From CAYQLY01 sp964418605 (lineage in GTDB: Bacteria; Bacteroidota; Bacteroidia; Cytophagales; Cyclobacteriaceae): a stretch of DNA of 64,000 nucleotides. The translations under genes were made by a program, and so were the position numbers. The stretch covers positions 6,627 through 70,626 of the forward strand of contig CAYQLY010000012.1 of NCBI GenBank assembly GCA_964418605.1, in the 5' to 3' direction. Below, piece by piece: positions 53,318-61,413 of this stretch. Below the pieces are notes generated by a model. That model was given only the letters and a program-made list of their open reading frames with translations. It was not told the origin of the DNA and ran no database searches. How positions within the stretch are numbered: position 1 is the first letter of the stretch; each line of letters begins with the position of its first letter.

Positions 53318-53824
53318 TATACATCCTGTCCAAGATAGCAACACTCCATGCTCTGGACAAATTGGGAATCCAACAAGAATACCACATAGAGGATCATTTC
53401 TCCAATTTTCTCGTTCATCATAAGTTTCTTGACTGACAAGATTAATAGTAAAAGCATTTATAAGTTGATAAAATTTTTCTAGGGAATAAAAAATACGATC
53501 TGTATCAGGGCTATAGCTAAGTTTATCCCAACCAATTTTATCTTGAGCACCTTTAATTACATTTAAAATAAAAAGCTTCTCTTCTTCAAAATAATTTTTA
53601 TTCCAAGGCATTCTATCTATATCAAATCCAACTGTACCTATTCCTATTTTATCTTGATCATGTTCAGCTAGCCAAATTATTAATTCTTTTTCTCGATCTA
53701 TTTTTGCTGAAGACGAACCACTAAGCACTAAAACAGAAATAAATACAGAAGTCAATCCATTGGACATACTCAACCATTCATCAATATTTTCATGATTTTT
53801 ATGAAGCCTAATAATGTTTCCCAT
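53300..53824 (-). CDS. Uncharacterised protein with C-terminal Cys/His motif
   Basis: 174 residues, cytoplasmic, no membrane segment apart from a moderately hydrophobic stretch (VFISVLVLSG). Two strings stand out: VGFDIDRMPWNK and the C-terminal CPEHGVLLSWTGCILCNDR, which has a C-x2-H...C-x2-C-like spacing that could bind zinc. I recognise no family. It overlaps the 3' end of the mutase gene by 18 bases, on the opposite strand. Confidence 0.6.
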   Translation of the reverse strand: MGNIIRLHKNHENIDEWLSMSNGLTSVFISVLVLSGSSSAKIDREKELIIWLAEHDQDKIGIGTVGFDIDRMPWNKNYFEEEKLFILNVIKGAQDKIGWDKLSYSPDTDRIFYSLEKFYQLINAFTINLVSQETYDERENWRNDPLCGILVGFPICPEHGVLLSWTGCILCNDR

Positions 53825-53888
53825 TTTTATAACATAAAAAAGATTTTACGCTAATTGAGTGCCCCTCATAAGTATAATGATTTTTATT

Positions 53889-53896
53889 TACTTTTG
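53889..53896 (+). promoter_or_regulatory. Predicted -7 box for the TonB-dependent receptor gene
   Basis: TACTTTTG fits TAnnTTTG exactly. It lies 11 bases before the ATG at 53908, so a start about seven bases downstream would leave a leader of only about five bases, unusually short. No -33 TTTG lies at the right distance. Confidence 0.4.
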
Positions 53897-53907
53897 CATA
53901 CGCATTC

Positions 53908-56250
53908 ATGAAAGCCAGAAAATATCTATTATTATACAGCTTTATATTCTTAAATTTATCCTGGTATTCTCTAATAGCCGATTGTGAAAAAATTGCAGGA
54001 CACATCTATGATAGCGAAACAAAAAAGCCGCTTGAATTTGCAACTCTATTTATTAAAGAATTAAATATAAGCACTATCGCAAATGCCTATGGACACTATG
54101 AAATCAACAACTTATGCGATGGAACATACACGTTTATAATATCCCACCTCAACTGCGAACGTATTGATTCAACTATAACTATAACTATAACAAATACTAG
54201 GTCACTTGATTTTTATCTCCCCCACTCTATTAGCCATCTGGAAGAAATCGCAGTTACTGCGGTTGCATTAGAAAAAAAAGAAAATCAACTCAAAGAAACA
54301 CTTAGTGCTAGAGTTCTTGAGCAAACAAAGGGATTATCATTAGGAGAATCATTAACAGGTATAACAGGTGTTTACACTATACAAACAGGGAATTCAATTT
54401 CGAAACCAGTCATTCATGGTTTACATAGCAACCGTATTCTGATTTTAAATAATGGTGTGCGACAAGAAGGTCAACAATGGGGAAATGAGCATGCTCCAGA
54501 AATTGATCCGTTGAGTGCTGGCAAGCTAAGTATAATCAAAGGAGCAAATTCTGTACGTTATGGTTCTGATGCCATAGGAGGCGTCATTCTTGTTGAGGCA
54601 AATCCGCTTCCTAGTACTGGCAAAGCAAATGCAGAGTTTAATCTGATTGCTGCATCTGCTAATCGAATGGGTGTCGTATCAGGAATGATTGAACAAAATC
54701 TAAAAAAAATAAATGCGCTGAGTTGGCGAATTCAAGGAACATTAAAAAAAAGTGGAAACGTGAAAACACCACACTATTATTTAGACAATACCGGATTAAG
54801 TGAATATAATTTTTCTTATACGCTAACATATGCTAAAAAAAGATATGGGCTAGATTTTTTTTATAGCCAGTTCAACACAACAGTAGGCATTTTCTCTGGA
54901 TCACATATTGGCAATTTAACAGATCTTTATAAAGCGTTTAATAATTCGACTCCTTTGACAAAATCAGAATTTTCTTACGAGATAAATAGACCTTACCAAC
55001 ATATTGAACACGAGTTATTCAAACTCAAATCATACTTTATATTACCTAAAGACAAAGGAAAAATAAACTTAATCTATGCAAGACAATATAATCTACGTAG
55101 TGAATATGATACACATGCTTCACTCAATGATTCACTAGCCAATCTGAATAGACCTCAGCTTTTACTTCATATTACTACCCACACTGGAGAGCTCACATGG
55201 GAAAGCAAACTACTTAATCCATTCATAAGTACCATAGGTATAAGTAGTATGACACAAGAAAATACATCGGAAGGTAGATATTTTATACCTAATTATAATA
55301 ACTATACTAATGGTATTTTTTGGATAGGGCAATTAAAAAAAGAAAAAATAGAATTAGAGTTTGGAGTAAGATACGATTATAAATTTTTAAAAGTATATAA
55401 ATGGGAAAACAACATCCTTATTACACCAAACTATGAATTCAAAAACATATCTGGCACCATTGGAAGTCTTTACAACTTTAGCCCTCATTTATCACTTGCC
55501 ATACATACCGGTACTGCTTGGAGATCTCCTGGCGTTAACGAACTATATAGCAATGGATTACATCACGGCACAGCCTCTATTGAAATAGGAGATAAAATCT
55601 TAACTACGGAAAAGGCATGGAACACGATTACTTCTTTATCGTATGACAACCACAAAAACAGCAAATTCGAAATAGGAGCTTATTACAATCACATCTTTAA
55701 TTTTATATATCTACAGCCCACTTTATCCCCAACACTTACAATTCAAGGCGCTTTTCCTACATTTTATTATAAACAAACTACAGCTGGTATTCATGGTGTG
55801 GATATGAAAATCAGCTATAGTATCAACAAAAAACTATCCGCAGAGTATAAGCTATCTCTTGTTCGTGGATGGAATTACACAGACAATACGTATTTGATTT
55901 ACATGCCTGCTGATCGCCATGAGCTATATATGACCTATGAATCAAATCGGTCTACTAAAATTATAAATCCTTATATCACTATTTCAAGCATATATACTGT
56001 ACACCAATCAAGAGTGCCTGCAAACAGCGACTTTATTTCACCACCTGAGGCCTATATACTTTTTAACATAGTTGCAGGATGTACTATAAAAATTAGTCAT
56101 CAAATACTAAAAATCAACATCACTGGAAGTAATTTATTAAATACAGTCTATCGAGATTATTTAAATCGATTTCGTTATTATGCTGATGAGGTAGGAAGAA
56201 ATATAATCTTCCGATTGGCCGTACCAATAGCACTCCTAAAAAGCAAATAG
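53908..56250 (+). CDS. TonB-dependent receptor with CarboxypepD_reg-like domain
   Basis: 780 residues. The signal peptide covers about 1-25. Residues about 28-110 hold the regulatory-like domain (AGHIYDSETKKPLEFATLFIKELN, YGHYEINNLCDGTYTFIISHLNC). The plug domain has GLSLGESLTGITGVYTIQTGNSISKPVIHGLHSNRILILNNGVRQEGQQWGNEHAPEIDP and SVRYGSDAIGGVILVEANPLP. A barrel of about 22 strands ends at the C-terminus. The plug's HAPEIDP resembles metal (for example zinc) receptors of the ZnuD kind, but the ligand is not certain. It imports a substrate using TonB energy. Confidence 0.93.
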   Translation: MKARKYLLLYSFIFLNLSWYSLIADCEKIAGHIYDSETKKPLEFATLFIKELNISTIANAYGHYEINNLCDGTYTFIISHLNCERIDSTITITITNTRSLDFYLPHSISHLEEIAVTAVALEKKENQLKETLSARVLEQTKGLSLGESLTGITGVYTIQTGNSISKPVIHGLHSNRILILNNGVRQEGQQWGNEHAPEIDPLSAGKLSIIKGANSVRYGSDAIGGVILVEANPLPSTGKANAEFNLIAASANRMGVVSGMIEQNLKKINALSWRIQGTLKKSGNVKTPHYYLDNTGLSEYNFSYTLTYAKKRYGLDFFYSQFNTTVGIFSGSHIGNLTDLYKAFNNSTPLTKSEFSYEINRPYQHIEHELFKLKSYFILPKDKGKINLIYARQYNLRSEYDTHASLNDSLANLNRPQLLLHITTHTGELTWESKLLNPFISTIGISSMTQENTSEGRYFIPNYNNYTNGIFWIGQLKKEKIELEFGVRYDYKFLKVYKWENNILITPNYEFKNISGTIGSLYNFSPHLSLAIHTGTAWRSPGVNELYSNGLHHGTASIEIGDKILTTEKAWNTITSLSYDNHKNSKFEIGAYYNHIFNFIYLQPTLSPTLTIQGAFPTFYYKQTTAGIHGVDMKISYSINKKLSAEYKLSLVRGWNYTDNTYLIYMPADRHELYMTYESNRSTKIINPYITISSIYTVHQSRVPANSDFISPPEAYILFNIVAGCTIKISHQILKINITGSNLLNTVYRDYLNRFRYYADEVGRNIIFRLAVPIALLKSK

Positions 56251-56256
56251 ATACTA

Positions 56257-57147
56257 TTATTTAAGAGGACTATCTATAAACTTTTTATATCTCGGAGGAA
56301 ACAGTTTAATAAGCAATCTTTCAAACGAATATCTTCGACTTGGTATTTTTATATAAATAGGGATTTTAGAAAAATCCATTATTCTTACCTCCTCAATTCT
56401 ATCTTGCAAGGATTTATTCAACAAAGAAGATCTTATGAAAAAATCAGCAATATAGTTATTCCATTCTGGCTTATTTCCCCAATAATGTCCTATATACTTG
56501 TCAGCGGGAAGAATCTTATGCGTTTCAGTTAATGCAACTGAAAACGCAAACTGCTCAACCAAACGCCTTACCACATTTTCTTTTAACATCGCATCACAAA
56601 TAGAAAGCGTTTGATTTAATACCTGATCACAATCATATCCAGAAATAGCAACTACCCCAGCATTCCACATACAATGCTGTTGAGATATCTGAACAGAACC
56701 CATCTTTTTATTTTTTAATTGTCGCCACATCTTCTTCTCTGTTTTAGATTTTAAGCGAAAAAGATTTCCCTCATTAAGATGCATAAAATGATACCCCTTA
56801 TCAAGACCATTGACTAGAGAAGCAAGATTTCCATACAAAAAAGTATCACTATCCACATACAATACATGCTCCCCCTTACACATTTTTGAAACTGATTCAA
56901 TAGCTTTAATTTTAATCCTCCAAAAAAAATCATACTCTCCTTTCCATTTATTTAAATCTTGGGCACTAACTTCTACCACTTTAATCGCTTCTGATAGATT
57001 GCGATAATAACGTGGAGCATCTGTGACAATATAAATACAGCCTATATATTCTTTTTGTACAAGAAAAGAAAGTATAGAAAAATGAGCTTGGATATGATTC
57101 CTTAACTCTTCACCAAAAACCAAATACACTACATTTACTTTTTTCAT
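56257..57147 (-). CDS. Nucleotide-diphospho-sugar glycosyltransferase
   Basis: 296 residues. The GT-A-type core has VVYLVFGEELRNHIQAHFSILSFL at the start, VTDAPRYYRNL and the metal motif EHVLYVDSDTFLYGNL (Asp-x-Asp). A conserved acceptor region reads QQHCMWNAGVVAISGYD, and HYWGNKPEWNNYI lies toward the end. The best fit is a GT8/GT77-like transferase. It is the first gene of a minus-strand set of accessory genes. Acceptor and donor are unknown. Confidence 0.82.
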   Translation of the reverse strand: MKKVNVVYLVFGEELRNHIQAHFSILSFLVQKEYIGCIYIVTDAPRYYRNLSEAIKVVEVSAQDLNKWKGEYDFFWRIKIKAIESVSKMCKGEHVLYVDSDTFLYGNLASLVNGLDKGYHFMHLNEGNLFRLKSKTEKKMWRQLKNKKMGSVQISQQHCMWNAGVVAISGYDCDQVLNQTLSICDAMLKENVVRRLVEQFAFSVALTETHKILPADKYIGHYWGNKPEWNNYIADFFIRSSLLNKSLQDRIEEVRIMDFSKIPIYIKIPSRRYSFERLLIKLFPPRYKKFIDSPLK

Positions 57148-57163
57148 TACGCAATTTGAATTT

Positions 57164-57508
57164 CTAATTTTTTTTCAAAAAATCACCGTCAATGATAAGA
57201 AGTTTGACACCATTGACAGAAGCTGACCGATGAGAACTAAGTTCGTCGGAGACAACATACGTCTCGCCTTTTGTTAATTTAATTTTTTCACCGGTTTTTA
57301 GTTCACTAATAAATTCTCCATCTAAGCAATGTACGATGTGTCCTTTTTGACACCAATGATCTGCTAAATATCCATCTGAATATTCGACTAACCGTATTCT
57401 AAGTCCACCAAACTGAATAGTCTGCCATAACGCTACTCCTTTTTCTCCTTTATATTCAACTTTTTCAATTGAAGTCCAATCTATTTTCTGAAATGGTATA
57501 TTACTCAT
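57164..57508 (-). CDS. DHCW-type cupin-fold protein
   Basis: 114 residues. A single cupin barrel: IPFQKIDWTSIEKVEYKGEKGVALWQTIQFGGLRIRLVEYSDGYLADHWCQKGHIVHCLDGEFISELKTGEKI. The DHWCQKGH run is the motif that names the DHCW cupin group and would carry the metal ligands. Metal-binding barrels of this kind include oxidases and isomerases, but no reaction is known for this group. Spaced about 16 bases before the glycosyltransferase gene. Confidence 0.85.
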   Translation of the reverse strand: MSNIPFQKIDWTSIEKVEYKGEKGVALWQTIQFGGLRIRLVEYSDGYLADHWCQKGHIVHCLDGEFISELKTGEKIKLTKGETYVVSDELSSHRSASVNGVKLLIIDGDFLKKN

Positions 57509-57646
57509 TTTATATTTTCTATTAATGGGAGGCGGCTTGGGGCAGGCGGGGTATTTTGAGCGCTACTGCCGATAAAAGTACAAAAGTTTAATTAAAGTAT
57601 CAAAGTTTAATTTGAAAACTTCAGCAGCCATATTGCTAAATCAATT
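57509..57646. repeat. GC-rich non-coding spacer
   Basis: 138 bases between the acyltransferase and cupin genes. A GC-rich block (GGAGGCGGCTTGGGGCAGGC near 57529) contrasts with the AT-rich rest, and two similar AAAGTTTAATT-containing units recur (about 57582-57612). It has no open frame. In my reading it resembles boundary spacers of gene cassettes; this was not tested. Confidence 0.4.
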
Positions 57647-58837
57647 TTATAGGCTGTGCTTTGTGTTCGTACTTTTTACTGTTGAATATTTTAGCTTCAG
57701 TTTTAAAAATCTTTTTTCATAGAATTTGTATGATAAGTATGCTGTCAGAATTGTTGTTACCGTTATTAGCGTATAAACCAAAAAATAGTTTGTCAAATTA
57801 TCAGAATTGAATTGTCCAAGTAATTTAGAAAAATAAAATATTATAAGAGGATGAATGACATAAATGCCATAAGAAATTTTTCCAATGAAGTCACAAACTG
57901 AATTTTCTAAATTTATTATATTGTTCCTTTTTGTAATTTGCCCCAATATTAAGAATACAGTTATAACAGAAACTATTTCACCATCAATTACAGAAGCAAT
58001 ATGAAATTTATTAAGAGTTAATAACAACACAATTATCCACGAAACAATCTGTGTTATTTTATGTGTACTTATTGAAAAAAATCTTGCATTTCTGTTGTAG
58101 TAAAATATAGCGCCAACCACACCAATAAGCATAGTATGAAAACGAGTTACGTCTATTACTCTATACGGAATATGAATGCCATACTTTCTGTCTAATACCC
58201 AAAAAATGAATTTTAGAAAAATAAAAATAAAAATTACTGCTATTGAAATATTTAAAAGACGTTTGTTAGAAAATTTTGCTATTTGAGGAAAAAATAAATA
58301 AAACTGTTCTTCTACCCCTAATGACCAATAGTGTGCAAGGAAAGGCAATGTGCCTCCAAGTATGAATGGAACATTAGCTGCAAGAAAAATATAAAAAGGA
58401 ATAGAAAAAATATTAACAGTAAGCCCATAACACAACATTGCTATTAAACAAATGGCAAAATATAAATAGTAAAGTGGCCAAATTCTAAGTATTCGTCTGA
58501 TATAAAACTCTTTTATTTTAAGTTTAGCTTCTTCCTTTTCTTTTAACAACAAAAAAGTTATGAGAAAGCCACTTAACGTAAAAAAGATAGTTACTCCATA
58601 GCCTGCTAAATTTAAACCACTTGCATTGCCTTCAAGATCTGTCCCAAATAGTTTATTGTTAAGACCAAACTCGCCAAGTCCCAATGTAATGTGTGAGATA
58701 ACCACAGCCAAAGCTGCAATTGCTCTTAGTCCGTTAAGTCCAGGCAAGTAAACTGTCTTTGATATAATATTAGTGTTTGTCAAATTCATATTTTGATTGT
58801 TGTTGTCTTCATGGTCTATTGTAGAATAGTCCATCAT
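57647..58837 (-). CDS. Acyltransferase 3 family (OafA/YrhL-like) membrane protein
   Basis: 396 residues with about ten membrane helices. The family opening is LPGLNGLRAIAALAVVISHITLGL with the conserved Arg and His. NLAGYGVTIFFTLSGFLITFLLLKE, FYIRRILRIWPLYYLYFAI and HYWSLGVEEQFYLFFP are also typical. It would acetylate surface sugars, such as O-antigen. The start at 58837 leaves a polar lead of about 30 residues. An ATG for NLTNTN is a possible later start. It belongs with the accessory glycan-modifying genes around it. Confidence 0.93.
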   Translation of the reverse strand: MMDYSTIDHEDNNNQNMNLTNTNIISKTVYLPGLNGLRAIAALAVVISHITLGLGEFGLNNKLFGTDLEGNASGLNLAGYGVTIFFTLSGFLITFLLLKEKEEAKLKIKEFYIRRILRIWPLYYLYFAICLIAMLCYGLTVNIFSIPFYIFLAANVPFILGGTLPFLAHYWSLGVEEQFYLFFPQIAKFSNKRLLNISIAVIFIFIFLKFIFWVLDRKYGIHIPYRVIDVTRFHTMLIGVVGAIFYYNRNARFFSISTHKITQIVSWIIVLLLTLNKFHIASVIDGEIVSVITVFLILGQITKRNNIINLENSVCDFIGKISYGIYVIHPLIIFYFSKLLGQFNSDNLTNYFLVYTLITVTTILTAYLSYKFYEKRFLKLKLKYSTVKSTNTKHSL

Positions 58838-58862
58838 ATTTAATTATGCACCGTGCGGCTAG

Positions 58863-59576
58863 TTAAGTATTAACGACCATTGCACTTATACGATCTTTCG
58901 ATTTGTTTCTTAATTTTCTCCATTTTGGTAAATCATATGTATTGTTGTAGAATTTTTCATAATTCACCTTAGCTTTAGTATAATTTTTCATAAAATAATG
59001 ACACTCTGCTTCATAAAATATACATTCTAAATATTTAGGTACAATTTTTAATATCTGCCTGCATGTGAACAATGCTTTATTTAAATCACCTTCATGTATA
59101 CTTTCATAATATCGTAAGATACTTTGTACAAAATTCAATAACCTATCAGGATCATTTGGATATTGTCTTATTTGAACCACAGCTTCACTTAATTCATTAT
59201 TTAAGCTTCGTTTAGTTCTATTAGCTTTTCTACATCTTAAACATCTAATTGCAGTTGAATGATTTATAAAATGAAGAGTTTCATACCAATACTTCTGTTC
59301 TTTAGCAGTAAAAGTAAACTGGTCACCACATTGAATACACTTTTTCTCTTTATCTATATAGAAGTATTGCGGTACATTACAAAAGCTACAGTAGTTCTGC
59401 TTTCGTATATCACCTCTAACTGCACCAACTGGCATAGGTGGTGAATAATTGGGATCAAAATCCCAATAAGTTTTTCCTGTAATAGGATGGAGCATTTGGA
59501 TAATTGGAACATTTCCAAATAAAGTGTGTTTTTTAAAGCGTTTTGTTTCTTGTGTAGATTTCTTTTTATTTTTCAT
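58863..59576 (-). CDS. Zinc-ribbon protein with C-terminal TPR-like helices
   Basis: 237 residues. Two cysteine pairs form treble-clef or zinc-ribbon units: NYCSFCNVPQYFYIDKEKKCIQCGDQFTFTAKEQKYWYETL, then AIRCLRCRKANRTKR. This resembles the probable zinc-ribbon domain family (FTxxEQxFYE). The second half has repeats of acidic and aromatic helices (LNKALFTCRQILKIVPKYLECIFYEAECHYFMKNYTKAKVNYEKFY), typical TPR. Function unknown. Non-membrane. It is separated from its neighbours by short GC-rich spacers. Confidence 0.7.
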   Translation of the reverse strand: MKNKKKSTQETKRFKKHTLFGNVPIIQMLHPITGKTYWDFDPNYSPPMPVGAVRGDIRKQNYCSFCNVPQYFYIDKEKKCIQCGDQFTFTAKEQKYWYETLHFINHSTAIRCLRCRKANRTKRSLNNELSEAVVQIRQYPNDPDRLLNFVQSILRYYESIHEGDLNKALFTCRQILKIVPKYLECIFYEAECHYFMKNYTKAKVNYEKFYNNTYDLPKWRKLRNKSKDRISAMVVNT

Positions 59577-59616
59577 TTTCTTTTAAATCTAGCGTGCACA
59601 TCGTTGTAATAAGGGA

Positions 59617-60815
59617 CTAAATTATACCTATCCACTTAAGGATAAATGTTTTGGGTAAATTTAAAATCAATGATAAAACAAAAAAACTTGAGGCAACTAA
59701 CTTTATGTTATACTTTTTGCTATAATTTTCTTTTAACCTCAAATTCCCTAACAATGAAATAAAAATAGGTGTGGAAAATGGAGCTAGTATTCTATAACCA
59801 AAAGCATCAAATGGAGATAGTTTTCTAAGAACTATGATAAAAACAAGGTAAAACAATCCTGCAAAAATGATAAACTGGTTATTTATACCCTTAAGAGATT
59901 CAAGATTTAATTGCTTCCTTTTCGTTATAATATAAAAACAAACAAGGATTTGCACAGCAAGAGCCACAACAAATATCCAATCCCATGTCCAATAAAAATT
60001 TCTGGCAATAAACAATTCGTTAATTACACCATTAAAAAGTAGGTTGAGAAAAAAATATCCAAGATTCGTTTTCAGGAAAAATTCTTGGTTCTTTTCCAAA
60101 AAAGCCACCAGACTGAAAATAATTTATTAGGAAAAAACAAGATAAAAGTATTCCAGATACTGAAATAACAATGAAAAGAAGTTTCGCTATATCATATTTG
60201 TTACTTGCAACAAGAATTATTAGTACAATAGCTAAATAAAAAAAAATATTAACCCCGCATATCTTAATAATACAAGTGATACTAAAGCAATAATTAATAA
60301 AAATGAATTAGTAAGTGTACTTTTTGATAATAGTATCTTTTCAACAGAAAAAAGTATTAAAAGTAGAAAAAATAAAAAGACTCCTTCTGACCATGTATAT
60401 GAAAATAGTTCTAGCTTACTAAAGGAGCAAAAATAACATGCAGGTAAAAAGCTATTTGGTCCATACCAATAATATAATAGGATAAAAATGAGCCCTAAAA
60501 AACAACATTAACTATTTTAGATGAAATAAAGACGTTAAATCCTGATAGGTAGGAGAATGTGGCAATTAAAAATGGATACCCGGGGGGCCAAATTGCTGTA
60601 TATGATTCTGGGGTATTTTCATCAAATGGGTAATAGTTAGGTGTGACTAAACCATTACCTTCAATAAAATTAGTTGCCGTTTTAATGTAAAATTGTGAAT
60701 CTGGACTCATATATGAGGTAGATTCCACTTTTATTCTTAAAGCAAGGGTGCAACAAACTAAAATATATAAGATTAAAAGTTGTACTCTTGTAGTCATTTG
60801 AGTCATCAACATCAA
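59617..60815 (-). pseudogene. Frameshifted GT-C/GT39-like membrane glycosyltransferase
   Basis: About 400 codons spread over three frames. The first segment ends at 60495 after YMSPDSQFYIKTATNFIEGNGL, WPPGYPFLIATF and SSKIVNVVF. The same strand then reads GLIFILLYYWYGPNSF...LELFSYTWSEGVFLFFLLLIL in another frame, and YLAIVLIILVASNKYD...INYFQSGGFFGK in a third. The last segment, ending at 59617, contains FFLKTNLGYFFLNLLFNG and FGYRILAPFSTPIFISLL. Shifts fall at plus-strand A-runs 60497-60502, 60238-60246 and 60077-60081. Joined, it is a typical multi-helix polyprenyl-sugar-using transferase. Either a real pseudogene or homopolymer errors. Confidence 0.8.
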
Positions 60816-60916
60816 ATAAATCTCTTTTTTATGCCCGAGTAAGTTGACTATTAAGTGTTTGTTTAAAGGTCTTCTCTTATTCTTCAGCTATTTTTTCTTA
60901 AAATTACGGCCAACAA

Positions 60917-61052
60917 ATGCGCTTTGCTGGCTGACAACACCAAATCCTGGCAAAGCGCATCGTTGTAACGCAATTTAGTAAAATATTGGAAGTGTTTGCG
61001 CAGCTTACACGAAAATATTTTACTACTACCATAGGCAGCATTGCGTTACAAC
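60917..61052. repeat. Nested palindromes, attC-like
   Basis: Two adjoining hairpins. The first pairs ATGCGCTTTGC (60917-60927) with GCAAAGCGCAT (60950-60960). The second pairs GTTGTAACGCAAT (60962-60974) with ATTGCGTTACAAC (61040-61052), with an inner pair TAAAATATT/AATATTTTA (60979-60987, 61014-61022). The 25 bases at 60940-60964 recur, with one mismatch and inverted, at 63856-63880. A GTT core follows the shared sequence, as at integron attC sites. No integrase is present in the window. Confidence 0.6.
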
Positions 61053-61380
61053 ATATTTAATCATTTTTTATATAGTATATTTTTCAGTTTATTAAATAAA
61101 TATTTATCTACCAAACAGTTTGTTGCCTTTATACTAACATCAAATTTAATTTTTACTTTATTTACTAAAACTGAAAAACTGTCTATAAAATAAAATATTC
61201 TTTATATATACCTTTTTTTTCAGCATTATTCGAAAAAATAGCTAACTACATATTGTAGATGATTTCCATTCCTTAAGTGCCATAACACTCGTTTATATCG
61301 AAATCACCAACATACAAAAATCACATATCATAAGCCCCATTGATATTCTACTATAAGTTCAACTCTTCTTCTTTTTCTAT
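61053..61380. other. AT-rich gene-free stretch before argS
   Basis: About 330 bases. I see no reading frame, RNA motif or repeat here. It is very AT-rich. Towards its end the argS promoter begins at 61381. Confidence 0.5.
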
Positions 61381-61388
61381 TATCTTTG
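61381..61388 (+). promoter_or_regulatory. Predicted -7 box for argS
   Basis: TATCTTTG matches TAnnTTTG exactly, about 25 bases before the ATG at 61414. GTTC at 61357-61360, a weak likeness of TTTG, is 20 bases upstream. Confidence 0.55.
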
Positions 61389-61413
61389 TATACTAATTTT
61401 TTTCAACTCACTA

